This document shows positions 43,659-56,998 of a DNA stretch of 64,000 bases, piece by piece. A model generated the notes under the pieces. It was not told the origin of the DNA and did not search any database. It worked only from the letters and a program-made list of their open reading frames with translations. Made by a program: the position numbers and the translations under genes. Origin of the DNA: Aristolochia californica (lineage: Eukaryota > Streptophyta > Magnoliopsida > Piperales > Aristolochiaceae); the NCBI GenBank assembly GCA_029961685.1, contig JARWKL010000012.1, positions 11,439,955-11,503,954 on the forward strand, read 5' to 3'. Positions within the stretch are counted from its first letter, which is position 1, and each line of letters begins with the position of its first letter.

Positions 43659-46600
43659 AGGTCATTTTCATCTTTAATATGTTCCAAGCATGCATATCCA
43701 TTTTTAAAACACCTGTAGAAGAATTCTCTTTTTTGTAAAATTTCAAGCTATTAGGGTTGAACTAGTGGAATTTCCCAAACTTGGATAACAAAAATTTTGT
43801 GTTCATCTGTGGTGTGTGAATAAATTTTCATAAGTTACATTTGTTATTGTTTTAGTTTTTTTCCACACATAAACTCTAAAATTTACATTTTGTTGTGAAC
43901 TATTTACCTTTATTTGTTTATGGCATGAAGGGAGAACGAAAACTCAAAGTTTTGATTTAAGAAAAAAGTGTACATCTAAAATGGAGATGCATAATGCACA
44001 AATATAGAGAGATATAATTCCAAAGAGTGTCTATGATTTTTAAGGATTGTCATCTCTTTTCAGTTTTTAGTTCTCAATTTTTGCAATCATCGGGAAAAGG
44101 GGGAGGCAGGGGATTTTTAATTGAGTGTTGACTCCCAATCCGTAAGTCATTTCTTACAATAATATTGCCCGTTACGAATGAAAAATCACTTTACAATCAT
44201 CTTTGACTGTTAGGTCAGCTTTTTGCAAACGGGCAAAATAATGGTTTGTTTGGCTCGGGTAAATATCCCGCCGCACGTTCACTGAAGAATTTAATGAGCG
44301 TTTGTTATTCTCATTAAAAGCTTTGGATCCAAAGGTCATTTGCATCTTTAACATGTTTCGAGCATGCATATCCATTTTTAAAACACGTGTAGAAGAAATC
44401 TCTTTCTTGTAAAATTCCAAGCTATTGGGGTTGAACTAGTGGAATTTCCCAATCTTGGATAACAAAACTTTTGTGTTCATTTGTGGTTTGTGAATAAATT
44501 TTCTTTACTTACGTTTTTAATTTTTTTTAATTTTTTCCATACTTAAACTCTAAAATTTTCATTTTGTTGTCATCAATTTGCCTTTTTTTTACGATACTTA
44601 GGGGTAGCGAAAACTCAAAATTTTGATTTAAGAAAAAAGTGTACATCTAAAATGGAGATGCACAATGCACGAATTTAGAAGGAGATAATTCCAAAGAGTG
44701 TCTGTAATTTTTAGGGATTGTAAGCTCCTTTTAGTTTTTATATCTCAGGTTTTGCAATCGTCGGGAAAAGGGGGAGGCGGGGGATTTTTAACTCAGTGTT
44801 GAATCCCTATCCATAAGTCATTTCTTACAAAAATATAGCCTGTTACACATGATAAATCACTTTACAATTCATCTATGATTGTTAGGTCAGCTTTTTGCAA
44901 ACGGGCAAAATAATGGTTTGTTTGACTCGGGTAAATATCCCACTGCACGTTCACTAGAGAATTTAATGAGCGTATTTGATTCTCTTTAAAAGCTTTGGAT
45001 TCATAGGTCATTTGCATCTTAACATGTTTCAAGCTTGCATATCCATTTTTAAAACACGTGTAGAAGAAATCTCTTTCTTGTATAATTCCAAGCTATTGGG
45101 GTTGAACTTGAGGAATTTCCCAAACTTGGATACCAAAAGTTTTGTGTTAATTTTTGGTGTGTGAATAAATTTTCTTTACTTACATTTGTTATTGTTTTAA
45201 ATTTTTTCCATACATAAACTCTAAAATTTTCAATTTGTTGTGATCTATTTGCCTTTTTTTGTTTACGGGATTAAGGGAGAGATAAAACTCAAAGTTTTGA
45301 TTTAAAAAAAAAGTGTACATTTAAAATGGAGTCGCTCAGTGCACAAATGTAGGGAGAGATAATTCTAAAGACTGTTTGTAAATTTTAGGAATTGTAAGAT
45401 CTTTTTAGTTTTTATATCTCAGGTTTTGCAATCGTTGGGAGAAGGGGGAGGCGGGGTATTTTTAACTGACTGTTGACTCTCTCTCCGTATGTCATTTCTT
45501 ACAAAAATATAGCCCGTTACTAATGATAAATCACATTACAATCATCTATGATTGTTAGGTCAGCTTTTTGCAATCGGGCAAAATAATTGCTTGTTTGACT
45601 CGGGTAAATATCCCACCGCACGTTCACTTCATAATTTAATGAGTGTTTGTTATTTTCATTAAAAGCTTTGGATCCATAGGTCATTTTCATCTTTAACATG
45701 TTTCAAGCAGGCATATCCATTTTTAAAACACGTGTAGAAGAATTCTCTTTCTTGTAAAATTTCAATCTATTAGGGTTAAACTAGTGGAATTTCCCAAACT
45801 TGGATAACAAAAATTTTGTGTTCATTTGTGGTGTGTGAATAAATTTTCATTAGTTACATTTGTTATTGTTTTAATTTTTTTCCATACATAAACTCTAAAA
45901 TTTACATTTTGTTGTGATCTATTTACCTTTATTTGTTTACGGCATGAAGGGAGAACGAAAACTCAAAGTTTTGATTTAAGAAAAAAGTGTACATCTAAAA
46001 TGGAGATGCATAATGCACAAATATAGAGAGATATAATTCCAAAGAGTGTCTGTGATTTTTAAGGATTGTCAGCTCTTTTCAGTTTTTAGTTCTCAGGTTT
46101 TGCAATCGTCAGGAAAAGGGGAAGGCGGGGGATTTTTAATTGAGTGTTGACTCCCAATCAGTAAGTCATTTCTTACAATAATATTACCCGTTACGAATGA
46201 AAAATCACTTTACAATCATCTATGTTTGTTAGGTCAGCTTTTTGCAAATGGGCAAAATAATGGCTTGTTTGGCTCGAGTAAATATCCCGCCGCATGTTCA
46301 CTTCAGAATATATTGAGCGTTTGTTATTCTCATTAAAAGTTTTGGATCCATAGGTCATTTGCATCTTTAACATGTTTCAAGCATGCATATCCATTTTTAA
46401 AATACGTGTAGAAGAAATCCCTTTCTTGTAAAATTCCAAGCTATTAGGGTTGAACTAGTGGAATTTCCCAATCTTGGATAACAAAACTTTTGTGTTCATT
46501 TGTGGTTTGTGAATAAATTTTCTTTACTTATTTTTTATTTTTTTTATTTTTTCCATACATTAACGCTAAAATTTTCATTTTGTTGTTATCAATTTGCCTT

Positions 46601-49600
46601 TTTTTTTTTTTTTTTTTTGTGGAATGAAGGTCGAGCGAAAACTCAAATTTTTGATTTAAGAAAAAAGTGTACATCTAAAATGGAGATACACAATGCACAA
46701 ATTTAGAAACAGATAATTCCAAAGAGTGTCTGTAATTTTTAGGGATTGTAAGCTCTATTTAGTTTTTATATCTCAGGTTTTGCAATCGTCGGGAAAAGGG
46801 GGAGGCGGGGGATTTTTAACTCAGTGTTGACTCCCTATCCATAAGTCATTTCTTACAAAAATATAGCCCGTTACACATGATTAATCACTTTACAATTAAT
46901 CTATGATTGTTAGGTTAGCTTTTTGCGAACGGGCAAAATAATGGCTTGTTTGACTTGGGAAAATATCCCACCGCACGTTCACTAGAGAATTTAATGAGCG
47001 TATTTTATTCTCTTTAAAAGCTTTGGATTCAAAGGTCATTTGCATCTTTAACAAGTTTCAAGCTTGCATATCCATTTTTAAAACACGTGTAGAAGAAATC
47101 TCTTTCTTGTAAAATTCCATGCTATTAGGGTTGAACTAGTGGAATTTCCCAAACTTGGATAACAAAAGTTTTGTGTTAATTTTCGGTGTGGAATAAATTT
47201 GCTTTACTTACATTTGTTATTGTTTTAAAATTTTTCCATACATAAACTCTAAAATTTTCAATTTGTTGTGATCTATTTGCCTTTTTTTTTTTTTACGGGA
47301 TGAAGGGAGAGGAAAAACTCAAAGTTTTGATTTAAGAAAAAAGTGTACATTTAAAATGGAGACGCACAATGCACAAATATAGAGAGATAATTCCAAAGAA
47401 TGTCTGTAATTTTTAGGGAATTTAAGCTCTTTTTAGTTTTTATATCTCAGGTTTTGCAATCGTCAGGTAAAATGGGGAGGCGTGGTATTTTTAACTGAGT
47501 GTTGACTCCCAATCCGTAAGTCATTTCTTACAAAAATATAGCCCTTTACGGATGATAAATCACTTTACAATCATCTATGATTGTTAGGTACGCTTTTTGT
47601 AAACGGACAAAATAAAGGCTTGTTTGACTCTGGTAAATATCCCACCGCACACTCATTGAGAATTTAATGAGCGTTTGTGATTCTCTTTAAAAGCTTTGGT
47701 TCTATAGGTCATTTGCATCTTTAATATGTTTCAAGCATGCATATCCATTTTTAAAACTCATGTAGAAGAAATCTATTTCTAGTAAAATTCCTTGCAATTG
47801 GGGTTGAACTAGTGGAATTTCCCAAACATGGAAAACAAAACTTTTGTGTTCATTTGTGGTGTGTGAATAAATTTTATATACTTACATTTGTTATTGTTTT
47901 AATTTTTTTTCACACAAACTCTAAAATTTTTATTTTGTTGTGATCTATTTGCCTTTTTTTGTTTACGGGATGAAGGGAGAGCGAAAACTCAAAGTTTTGA
48001 TTTAAGAAAAAAGTGTACATCTAAAATGGAGATGCACAATGCAAAAATGTAGAGAGATCTAATTCCAAAGAGTGTCTGTGATTTTTAAGGATTGTGAGCT
48101 CTTTTCAGTTTTTAGCTCTCAGGTTTTGCAATCGTCAGGAAAATGGGAGGCGGGGGATTTTTAACTGAGAGTTGATTCCCTATCCATAAGTTATTTCTTA
48201 CAAAAATATAGCCCGTTACACATGATAAATCAGTTTACAATTCATCTATGATTGTTAGGTCAGCTTTTTGCGAAAGGGAAAATAATGGCTTCTTTAATGA
48301 GCGTTTGTTATTCTCATTAAAAGCTTTGGATCCATAGGTCATTTGCATCTTTAACATGTTTCAAGCATGCATATCCATTTTTAAAACACGTGTAGACGAA
48401 ATCTATTTCTTGTAAAATTCCATGCTATTAGGGTTGAACTAGTGGAATTTCCTAATCTTGGATAACAAAACTTTTTTGTTCATTTGTGGTTTGTGAATAA
48501 ATTTTATTTACTTACATTTTTTATTTTTAAAATTTTTTGCATACATAAACTCTAAAATTTTCATTTTTTTGTTATCAATTTGCCTTTTTTTTTTTTTGGT
48601 ATGAAGGGGAGCGAAAACTCAAAATTTTGATTTGGGAAAAAAGTGTTCATCTAAAATGGAGATGCACAATGCACAAATTTAGAAAGAGATAATTCTAAAG
48701 AGTGTCTGTAATTTTTAGGGATTGTAAGCTCTTTTAGTTTTTATATCTCAGGTTTTGCAATCGTCGGGAAAAAGGGGAGGCGTGGGATTTTTTTCTAATT
48801 TTTGACTCCCTATCCATAAGTCATTTCTTACAAAAATATAGCCCGTTACACATGATAAATCACTTTACAATTGATCTATGATTGTTAGGTCAGTTTTTTC
48901 CAAACGGGCAAAATAATGGCTTGTTTGACTCGGGTAAATATCCCACCGCACGTGCACTATTGAATTTAATGAGCGTATGTTATTCTCTTTAAAAGCTTTG
49001 GATCCATAGGTCATTTGCATCTTTAACATGTTTCAAGCTTGCATATCTATTTTTAAAACACGTGTAGAAGAAATCTTTTTCTTGTAAAATTCCATGCTAT
49101 TAGGGTTGAACTAGTGGAATTTCCCAAAATTGGATAACAAAAGTTTTGTGTTAATTTTTGGTGTGTGAATAAATTTTACTTACTTACATTTGTTATTGTT
49201 TTAAAATTTGTCCATACTTAAACTCTAAAATTTTCATTTTTCTGTGATCTATTTGCCTTTTTTTGTTTACGGGATGAAGGGAGATAGAAAACTAAAAGTT
49301 TTGATTTAAGAAAAAAGTGTACATTTAAAATGGAGACGCACAGTGCACAAATGTAGAGAGAGATAATTTCAAAGAGTGTCTGTAATTTTTAGGGAATTTA
49401 AGCTCTTTTTAGTTTTTATATCTCAGGTTTTGCAATCGTCGGGAAAAGGGGGAGGCGGGGTGTTTTTAACAGAGTGTTGACTCCCAATCCGTAAGTCATT
49501 TCTTACAAAAATATAGCCTGTTACGGATGATATATCACTCTACAATCATCTATGATTGTAAGGTTAGCTTTTTATAACAGGCAAAATAAAGGCTTGTTTG

Positions 49601-50351
49601 ACTCGGGTAAATATCCCACCGCACGTTCATTGAGAATTTAATGAGCGTTTGTTATTCTCTTTAAAAGCTTTGGATCCATAGGTCATTTGCATCTTTGACA
49701 TGTTTCATGCAAGAGTATCCATTTTTAAAACACATGTAGAAGAAATCTCTTTCTTGTAAAATTCCATGAATTAGGGTTGAACTAGTGGAATTTCCCAAAC
49801 TTGGAAAACAAAACTTTTGTGTTCATTTGTGGTGTGTGAATAAAATTTCTATACTTACATTTTTTATTGTTTTAATTTTTTTTCACACATAAACTCTAAA
49901 ATTTTTATTTTGTTGTGATCTATTTGCCTTTTTTTGTTACGGGATGAAGGGAGAGCGAAAACTCAAAGTTTTGATTTAAGAAAAAAGTGTACATCTAAAA
50001 TGGAGATGCACAATGCTTGCATGTAGGGAGAGATAATTCCAAAGAGTGTTTGTAATTTTTAAGGATTGTAAGATCTTTTTAGTTTTTATATCTCAGGTTT
50101 TACAATCGTCGGGAAAAGGGGGAGGTGGGGTATTTTCAACTGACTGTTGACTCCCAATCCGTTTGTCATTTCTTACAAAAATATAGCCCGTTACTCATGA
50201 TTAATCAAATTACAATCATTTATGATTGTTAGGTCAGCTTTTTGCAAACGGGCAAAATAATGGCTTGTTTGACTCGAGTAAATATCCGGCCGCACGTTCA
50301 CTTCAGAATTTAATGAGTGTTGGTTATTGTCATTAAAAGCATTTGATCCAT
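43659..50351. repeat. Satellite segment A-B-C/D-A-B-C-D/A-B-C-D
   Basis: Monomers start at 43659 (A), 44333 (B), 45005 (C front, D back), 45678 (A), 46352 (B, with a 20-T run at about 46599-46618), 47033 (C), 47706 (D front, A-like back), 48346 (B), 49008 (C) and 49680 (D). Two of the three units therefore have a hybrid in place of a C-D or D-A pair. A ~45-bp deletion near 48290 joins 'aataatggcttc' to 'tttaatgagcg'. Confidence 0.75.
44333..45004. repeat. Representative type B satellite monomer
   Basis: Type B is recognised by 'gaaatctctttcttg', 'attccaagctattaggg', 'cccaatcttggataac', 'ggtttgtgaataaattttc', 'gttgttatcaatttgcc' (here a one-base variant) followed by a long T tract, a (ggt)atgaagggggagcg block (diverged in this copy), 'tttagaaagagataattcc', 'gggattgtaagctc', and a tail with 'ccctatccataagtc', 'acacatgataaatcac' and 'acaattcatctatg'. 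Other B copies start at 708, 9470, 12123, 27567, 32282, 41669, 46352, 48346, 59381 and 63413. This subtype has the longest and most variable poly(T) tracts. Confidence 0.8.
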
Positions 50352-52376
50352 AGGTCATTTGCATCTTTAACAAGTTTCAAGCATGCATATCCATTTTTAA
50401 AAGACGTGTAGAAGAATTCTCTTTCTTGTAAAATTTCAAGCTATTTGGGTTTAACTAGTGGAATTGCCCAAACTTGGATAACAAAAATTTAGTGTTCATT
50501 TGTGGTGTGTGAATAAGTGTGTGAATAAATTTTCTTTACTATCATTTTTTTTAAATTTTTTTTCCATTCATAAACTCTATAATTTTCATTTAGATGTTAT
50601 CAATTTGTCTTTTTTTTTTTTAAGGAATGATGGGGGAGTGAAAACTCAAAATTTTGATTTGAGAAAAAAGTATACATCTGAAATGGAGATGCACAATGCA
50701 CAAATTTAGAAAGAGATAATTCCGAAGAGTGTCTGTAATTTTTAGGGATTGTAAGATCTTTTTAGTTTTTATATCTCAGGTTTTGCAATCGTCGGAAAAA
50801 GGGGGAGGCAGGGTATTTTTAACTGACTGTTGACTCCCAATCCGTTTGTCATTTCTTAAAAAAATATAGCCCGTTACTCATGATAAATCACATTACAATC
50901 ATCTATGATTGTTAGGTCAGCTTTTTGCAAACGGGAAAAAGAATGGCTTGTTTGATTCGAGTAAATATCCCGCAGCACGTTCACTTCAAAATTTAATGAG
51001 TGTTGGTTATTCTCATTAAAAGCTTTGGATCCATAGGTCATTTGCATCTTCAACATGTTTCAAGCATGCATATCCATTTTTAAAACACGTGTAGAAGAAT
51101 TCTCTTTCTTCTAAAATTTCAAGCTATTAGGGTTGAACTAGTGGAATTGCCCAAACATGGATAACAAAAACTTTGTGTTCATTTGTGGTGTGTGAATAAA
51201 TTTTCATTCCTTATATTTGTTATTGTTTTATTTTTTTTCCCTACATAAACTCTAAAATTTACATTTTGTTGAGACCTATTTACCTTTTTTTGTTTACGGC
51301 ATGAAGGGAGAACGAAAACTCAAAGTTTTGATTTAAGAAAAAAGTGTACATCTAAAATGGAGATGCACAATGCACAAATGTAGAGAGATATAATTCCAAA
51401 GAGTGTCCTTGATTTTTAAGGATTGTAAGCTCTTTTCAGTTTTTAGTTCTCAAGTATTGCAATCGTCAGCAAAAGGGGGAGGCGGGGGATTTTTAATTGA
51501 GTGTTGACTCCCAATCCGTAAGTCATTTCTTACAATAATATAGCCCGTTACGAATGAAAAATTACTTTACAATCATATATGATTGTTAGGTCAGCTTTTT
51601 GCAAACGGGCAAAATAATGGCTTGTTTTACTCGGGTAAATATCCCGTCGCACGTTTACTTAAGAATTTAATCAGCGTTTGTTATTCTCAATAAAAGCTTT
51701 GGATCCATAGGTCATTTGCATCTTTAACATGTTTCAAGCATGCATATCCATTTTTAAAACACGTGTAGAAGAAATCTCTTTCTTGTAAAATTCCAAGCTA
51801 TTATGGTTGAACTAGTGGAATTTCCCAATCTTGGATAACAAAACTTTTGTGTTCATTTGTGGTGTGTGAATAAATTTTCTTCTCTATCATTTTTTTAAAA
51901 TTATTTCCATACATAAACTCTATAATTTTCATTTAGATATTAACAATTTGCCTTTTTTTTTTTTAAAGGTATGTAGGGGGAGCGAAAACTCAAAATTTTG
52001 ATTTGAGAAAAAAGTGTACATCTAAAATGGAGATGCACAATGCACAAATTTTGAAAAGATATAATTCCAAAGAGTGTCTGTAATTTTTAGGGATTGTAAG
52101 ATCTTTTTAGTTTTTATATCTCAGGTTTTGCAATCGTCGGGAAAAGGGGGAGGCGGGGTATTTTTAACTGACTGTTGACTCCCAATTCCGTATGTCATTT
52201 CTTACAAAAATATAGGCCGTTACTCACGATAAATCACATTACAATCATCTATTATTTTTAGGTCAGCTTTTTGCAAACGGGCAAAATAATGGCTTGTTTG
52301 ACTCGAGTAAATATCCCGTCGCACGTTCACTTCAAAATTTAATTAGCGTTTGTTATTCTCAAAGTTTTGGATCCAT
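50352..52376. repeat. Satellite segment A/B/D mosaic, A, B/D
   Basis: Monomers start at 50352 (A front, B middle, D-like tail), 51035 (A) and 51709 (B front, D-like tail). The mosaic at 50352 carries a 12-bp tandem duplication of gtgtgtgaataa (50505-50516 and 50517-50528). The poly(T) blocks of 50352 and 51709 share a distinctive 'cattta(g)at(g/a)tta' change, so the two B-like middles are close relatives. Confidence 0.7.
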
Positions 52377-55300
52377 AGGCCATTTGCATCTTTAACATGT
52401 TTCAAGCATGCATATCCATTTTTAAAACACGTGTAGAAGAATTCTCTTTCTTATAAAATTCCTAGCTATTAGGTTTGAACTAGTGGAATTTTCCAATCTT
52501 GGATAACAAAATTTTTTGTTCATTTGTGCTGTGTGAATAAATTTTCATTACTTACGGCATGAAGGGAGAACGAAAACCCAAAGTTTGGTTTTAGGAAAAA
52601 AGTGTACATCTAAAATGGAGATGCACAATGCACAAATGTAGAGAGATATAATTCCAAAGACTATCCGTGATTTTTAAGGATTGTAAGCTCTTTTAAGTTT
52701 TTAGTTCTCAGGTTTTGCAATCGTCGGGAAAAGGGGGAAGTGGGGGATTTTTAATTGAGTGTTGACTCCCAATTCGTAAGTCATTTCTTACAATAATATA
52801 GCCCGTTACGAATAAAAAATCGCTTTACAATCATTTATGATTGTTAGGTCAGCTTTTTGCAAACGGGCAAAATAATGGTTTGTTTGACTCGGCTAAATCT
52901 CCCGCCGCACGTTCACTTCAGAATTTAATGAGTGTTTTTTATTCTCATTAAAAGTTTTGGATCCATAGGCCATTTGCATCTTTAACATGTTTCAAGCATG
53001 CATATCCGTTTTTAAAACACGTGTTGAAGAAATCTCTTTCTTGTAAAATTCCTAGCTATTAGGGTTGAACTAGTGGAATTTCCGAATCTTGGATAACAAA
53101 ATTTTGTGTTCATTTGTGGTGTGTGAATAAATTTTCATTACTTTCATTTGTTACAGTTTTAATTTTTTTACTTACATAAACTCTAAAATTTTCATTTTGT
53201 TGTAATCTATTAACCTTTTTTTTGTTTACGGCATGAAGGGAGAACGAAAACTCAAAGTTTCGTTTTAAGAAAAAAGTGTACATCTAAAATGGAGATGCAC
53301 AATGCGCAAATGTAGAGAGATATAATTGCAAAGAGTGTTTGTGATTTTTAAGGCTTGTGAGCTCATTTCAGTTCTTAGTTCTCTGGTTTCACAATTGTCG
53401 GTAAAAGGGGGTGGCGGGGGATTTTAATTGAGTGTTGACTCCCAATCCGTAAGTCATTTCTTACCATAATATAGCCCATTACGAATGAAAAATTGCTTTA
53501 CAATCATCTATGATTGTTAGGTCATTTTTTAGCAAACGGGCAAAATAATGGCTTGTTTGACTCTGGTAAATATCCCGTCGCATGTTCACTTAAGAATTTA
53601 ATGAGCGTTTATTATTCTCTTTAAAAGCTTTGGATCCATAGGTCATTTGCATCTTTAACATGTTTCAAGCATGCATATCCATTTTTAAAACACGTCTAGA
53701 AGAAATCTCTTTCGTGTAAAATTCCAAGCTAATTACGGTTGAACTAGTGGAATTTCCCATTCTTGGATAACAAAATTTTGTGTTCATTTGTGGTGTGTGA
53801 ATAAATTTTCTATACTTACATTTGTTATTGTTTTAATTTTTTTCGATACATAAACTCTAAAATTTACATTTTGTTGTGATCTATTTACCTCTTTTTTGTT
53901 TAAGGAATGAAGGGAGAACGAAAACTCAAAGTTTTGATTTAAGAAAAAAGTGTACATCTAAAATGGAGATGCACAATGCACAAATGTAGAGAGATATAAG
54001 TCCAAAGAGTGTCTGTGATTTTTATGGATTGTGAGCTCTTTTCAGTTTTTAGTTCTCAGGTTTTGCAATCATCGGGAAAAGGGGGAGGCGGGGGATTTTT
54101 AATTGAGTGTTGACTCCCAATCCGTAAGTCATTATTTACAATAATATAGCCCATTACGAATGAAAATTTCTTTACAATCATCTATGATTGTTAGGTCAGC
54201 TTTTTACAAACGGACAAAATAATGGCTTGTTTGACTCGGGTAAAAATCCCGCCACACGTTCACTTCAGAATTTAATGAGCGTTTGTTATTCTCATTAAAA
54301 GCTTTGGATCCATAGGTCATTTGCATCTTTAACATGTTTCAAACAAGCATATCCATTTTTAAAACACGTGTAGCAGGAATCTCTTTTTGTAAAATTTAAG
54401 CTATTAGGTTTGAACTAGTGGAATTTCCCAATCTTGGATAACAAAATTTTGTGTTCATTTGTGGTGTGTGTATAAATTTTCATTACTTACATTTGTTATT
54501 GTTTTAATTTTTTTCCATACATAAACTTTAAAATTTACATTTTGTTGTGATCTATTTACCTTTTTTTGTTTACGGCATGAAGGGAGAACGAAAACTCAAA
54601 GTTTTGATTTAAAAAAAAAGTGTACATCTAAAATGGAGATGCACAATGCAAAAATGTAGAGAGATATAATTCCAAAGACTGTTAGCGATTTTTATGGATT
54701 GTGAGCTCTTTTCAGTTTTTAGTTCTCAGGTTTTGCAATCGTCGGAAAAAGAGGGAGGCAGGAGATTTTTAATTGAGTGTTGACTCCCAATCCGTAAGTC
54801 ATTTCTTACAATAATATAGCCCCTTACGAATGAAAATTCGCTTTACAATCATCTATGATTGTTAGGTCAGCTTTTTGCGAACGCGCAAAATAATTGCTTG
54901 TTTGACTCAGGTAAATCTCCCGCCGCACGTTCACTTCAGAATTTAATGAGTGTTTGTTATTCTCATTAAAAGTTTTGGATCCATAGGCCATTTGCATCTT
55001 TAACATGTTTCAAGCATGCTTATCCATTTTTAAAACACGTGTAGAAGAAATCTCTTTCTTGTAAAATTCCAAGCTATTAGGGTTGAACTAGTGGAATTTC
55101 CAATCTTGGATAACAAAATTTTGTGTTCACTTGTGGTGTGTGAATAAATTGTCATTACTTACATTTGTTATTGTTTTAATTTTTTTCCATACATAAACTC
55201 TAAAATTTTCATTTTGTGGTGATCTATTTACCTTTGTTTTGTTTTCGGCATGAAGGGAGAACGAAAACTCAAAGTTTTGATTTAAGAAAAATGTGTACAT

Positions 55301-56998
55301 CTAAAATGGAGATGCACAATGCACAAATGTAGAGAGATATAATTCCAAAGAGTGTCCGTGATTTTTAAGGATTGTAACATCTTTTCAGTTTTTAGTTCTC
55401 AGGTTTTGCAAACATCGGGAAATGGGAGAGGCGGGGGATTTTTAATTGAGTGTTGACTCCCAATCCGTAAGTCATTTCTAACAATAATATAAACCCGTTA
55501 CGAATGAAAATTCACTTTACAATCATCTATGATTGTTAGGTCAGCATTTTGCAAACGGGGAAAATGATGGCTTGTTTGACTCGGGTAAATATCCCACCGC
55601 ACGTTCATTGAGAATTTAATGAGCGTTAGTTATTCTCTTTAAAACCTTTTGATGCATAGGTCATTTGCATCTTTAACATGTTTCAAGCATGCATATCCAT
55701 TTTTAAAACATGTCTAGAAGAATTCTCTTTCTTGTAAAATTTCAAGCTATTAGGGTTGAACTAGTGGAATTGCCCAAACGTGGATAATAAAAATTTTGTG
55801 TTCATTTGTGGTGTGTGAATAAATTTTCATTACTTACATTTGTTATTTTTAAAATTTTTTCCCACACATAAACTCTAAAATTTACATTTTGTTGTGACCT
55901 ATTTCCCTTTTTTTTTATGGCATGAAGGGAGAACGAAAACTCAAAGTTTGGTTTTGAGAAAAAAGTGTACATCTAAAATGGAGATGCACAACGCACAAAT
56001 GTAGAGAGATATAATTGCAAAGAGTTTCTGTGATTTTTAAGGATTGTGACCTCTTTTCAGTTTTTAGTTCTCAGGTTTTGCAATCGTCGAGAAAAAAGGG
56101 AGGCTGGGATTTTTAATTGAGTGTTGACTCCCAATCCGTAAGTCATTTCTTACCATAATATAGCCCATTACGAATGAAAAATCGCTTTACAATCATCTAT
56201 GATTGTTAGGTCAGCTTTTTGCAAACGGGCAAAATAATGGCTTTTTTGACTCGGGTAAATATCCCGCCGCACGTTCACTTAAGAATTTAATGAGCGTTTA
56301 TTATTCTCATTAAAAGCTTTGGATCCATAGGTCATTTGCATCTTTAACATGTTTCAAGCATGCATATCCATTTTTAAAACACGTCTAGAAGAAATCTCTT
56401 TCTTGTAAAATTCCAAGCTATTAGGGTTGAACTAGTGGAATTTCCCAATCTTGGATAACAAAATTTTGTGTTCATTTGTGGTGTGTGAATAAATTTTCTA
56501 TACTTACATTTGTTATTGTTTTAATTTTTTTCCATACATAAACTCTAAAATTTACATTTTGTTGATCTATTTACCTCTTTTTTTTTTACGGCATGAAAGG
56601 AGAACGAAAACTCAAAGTTTTGATTTAAGAAAAAAGTGTACATATAAATGGAGATGCACAATGCACAAATGTAGAGAGATATAATTCCAAAGAGTGTCTG
56701 TGATTTATACAGATTGCGAGCTCTTTTCAGTTTTTAGTTCTCAGGTTTTGCAATCGTCGGAAAAAGGGGAGGTGGGGGATTTTTAATTGAGTGTTGACTC
56801 CCAATCCATAAGTCATTTCTTACAATAATATAGCCCATTACGAATGCAAAATTTTTTTACAATCATCTATGATTGTTAGGTCAGCTTTTTGCAAACGGAC
56901 AAAATAATGGCTTGTTTGACTTGGGTAAATGTCCCGCCACACATTCACTTCAGAATTTAATGAGCGTTTGTTATTCTCTTTAAAAGCTTTGGATCCAT
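52377..56998. repeat. Satellite segment with a run of A2 monomers (A2 x5, A, A2)
   Basis: Monomers start at 52377, 52967, 53640, 54314 and 54985 (all A2), 55658 (A) and 56329 (A2). No B, C or D monomer is present across about 4.6 kb, so the A-B-C-D order is lost. The copy at 52377 is short: it jumps from 'attttcattacttac' to 'ggcatgaagggagaacg' near 52555, removing about 80 bp between two ttac words. Confidence 0.8.
54314..54984. repeat. Representative type A2 satellite monomer (B-like head, A-like body)
   Basis: A2 combines a B-like front ('cccaatcttggataac' followed by 'aaaattttgtg') with an A-like remainder ('ggtgtgtg', 'cattacttac', 'ggcatgaagggagaacg', 'agagagatataattcc', 'gtgagctcttttcag'). 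It is absent from the left part of the array and common in the right part, starting at 20933, 24203, 26893, 31608, 52377, 52967, 53640, 54314, 54985, 56329, 58709, 61396 and 62742. The simplest reading is that one B/A recombinant was amplified and spread. This is an inference from diagnostic words only. Confidence 0.7.
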
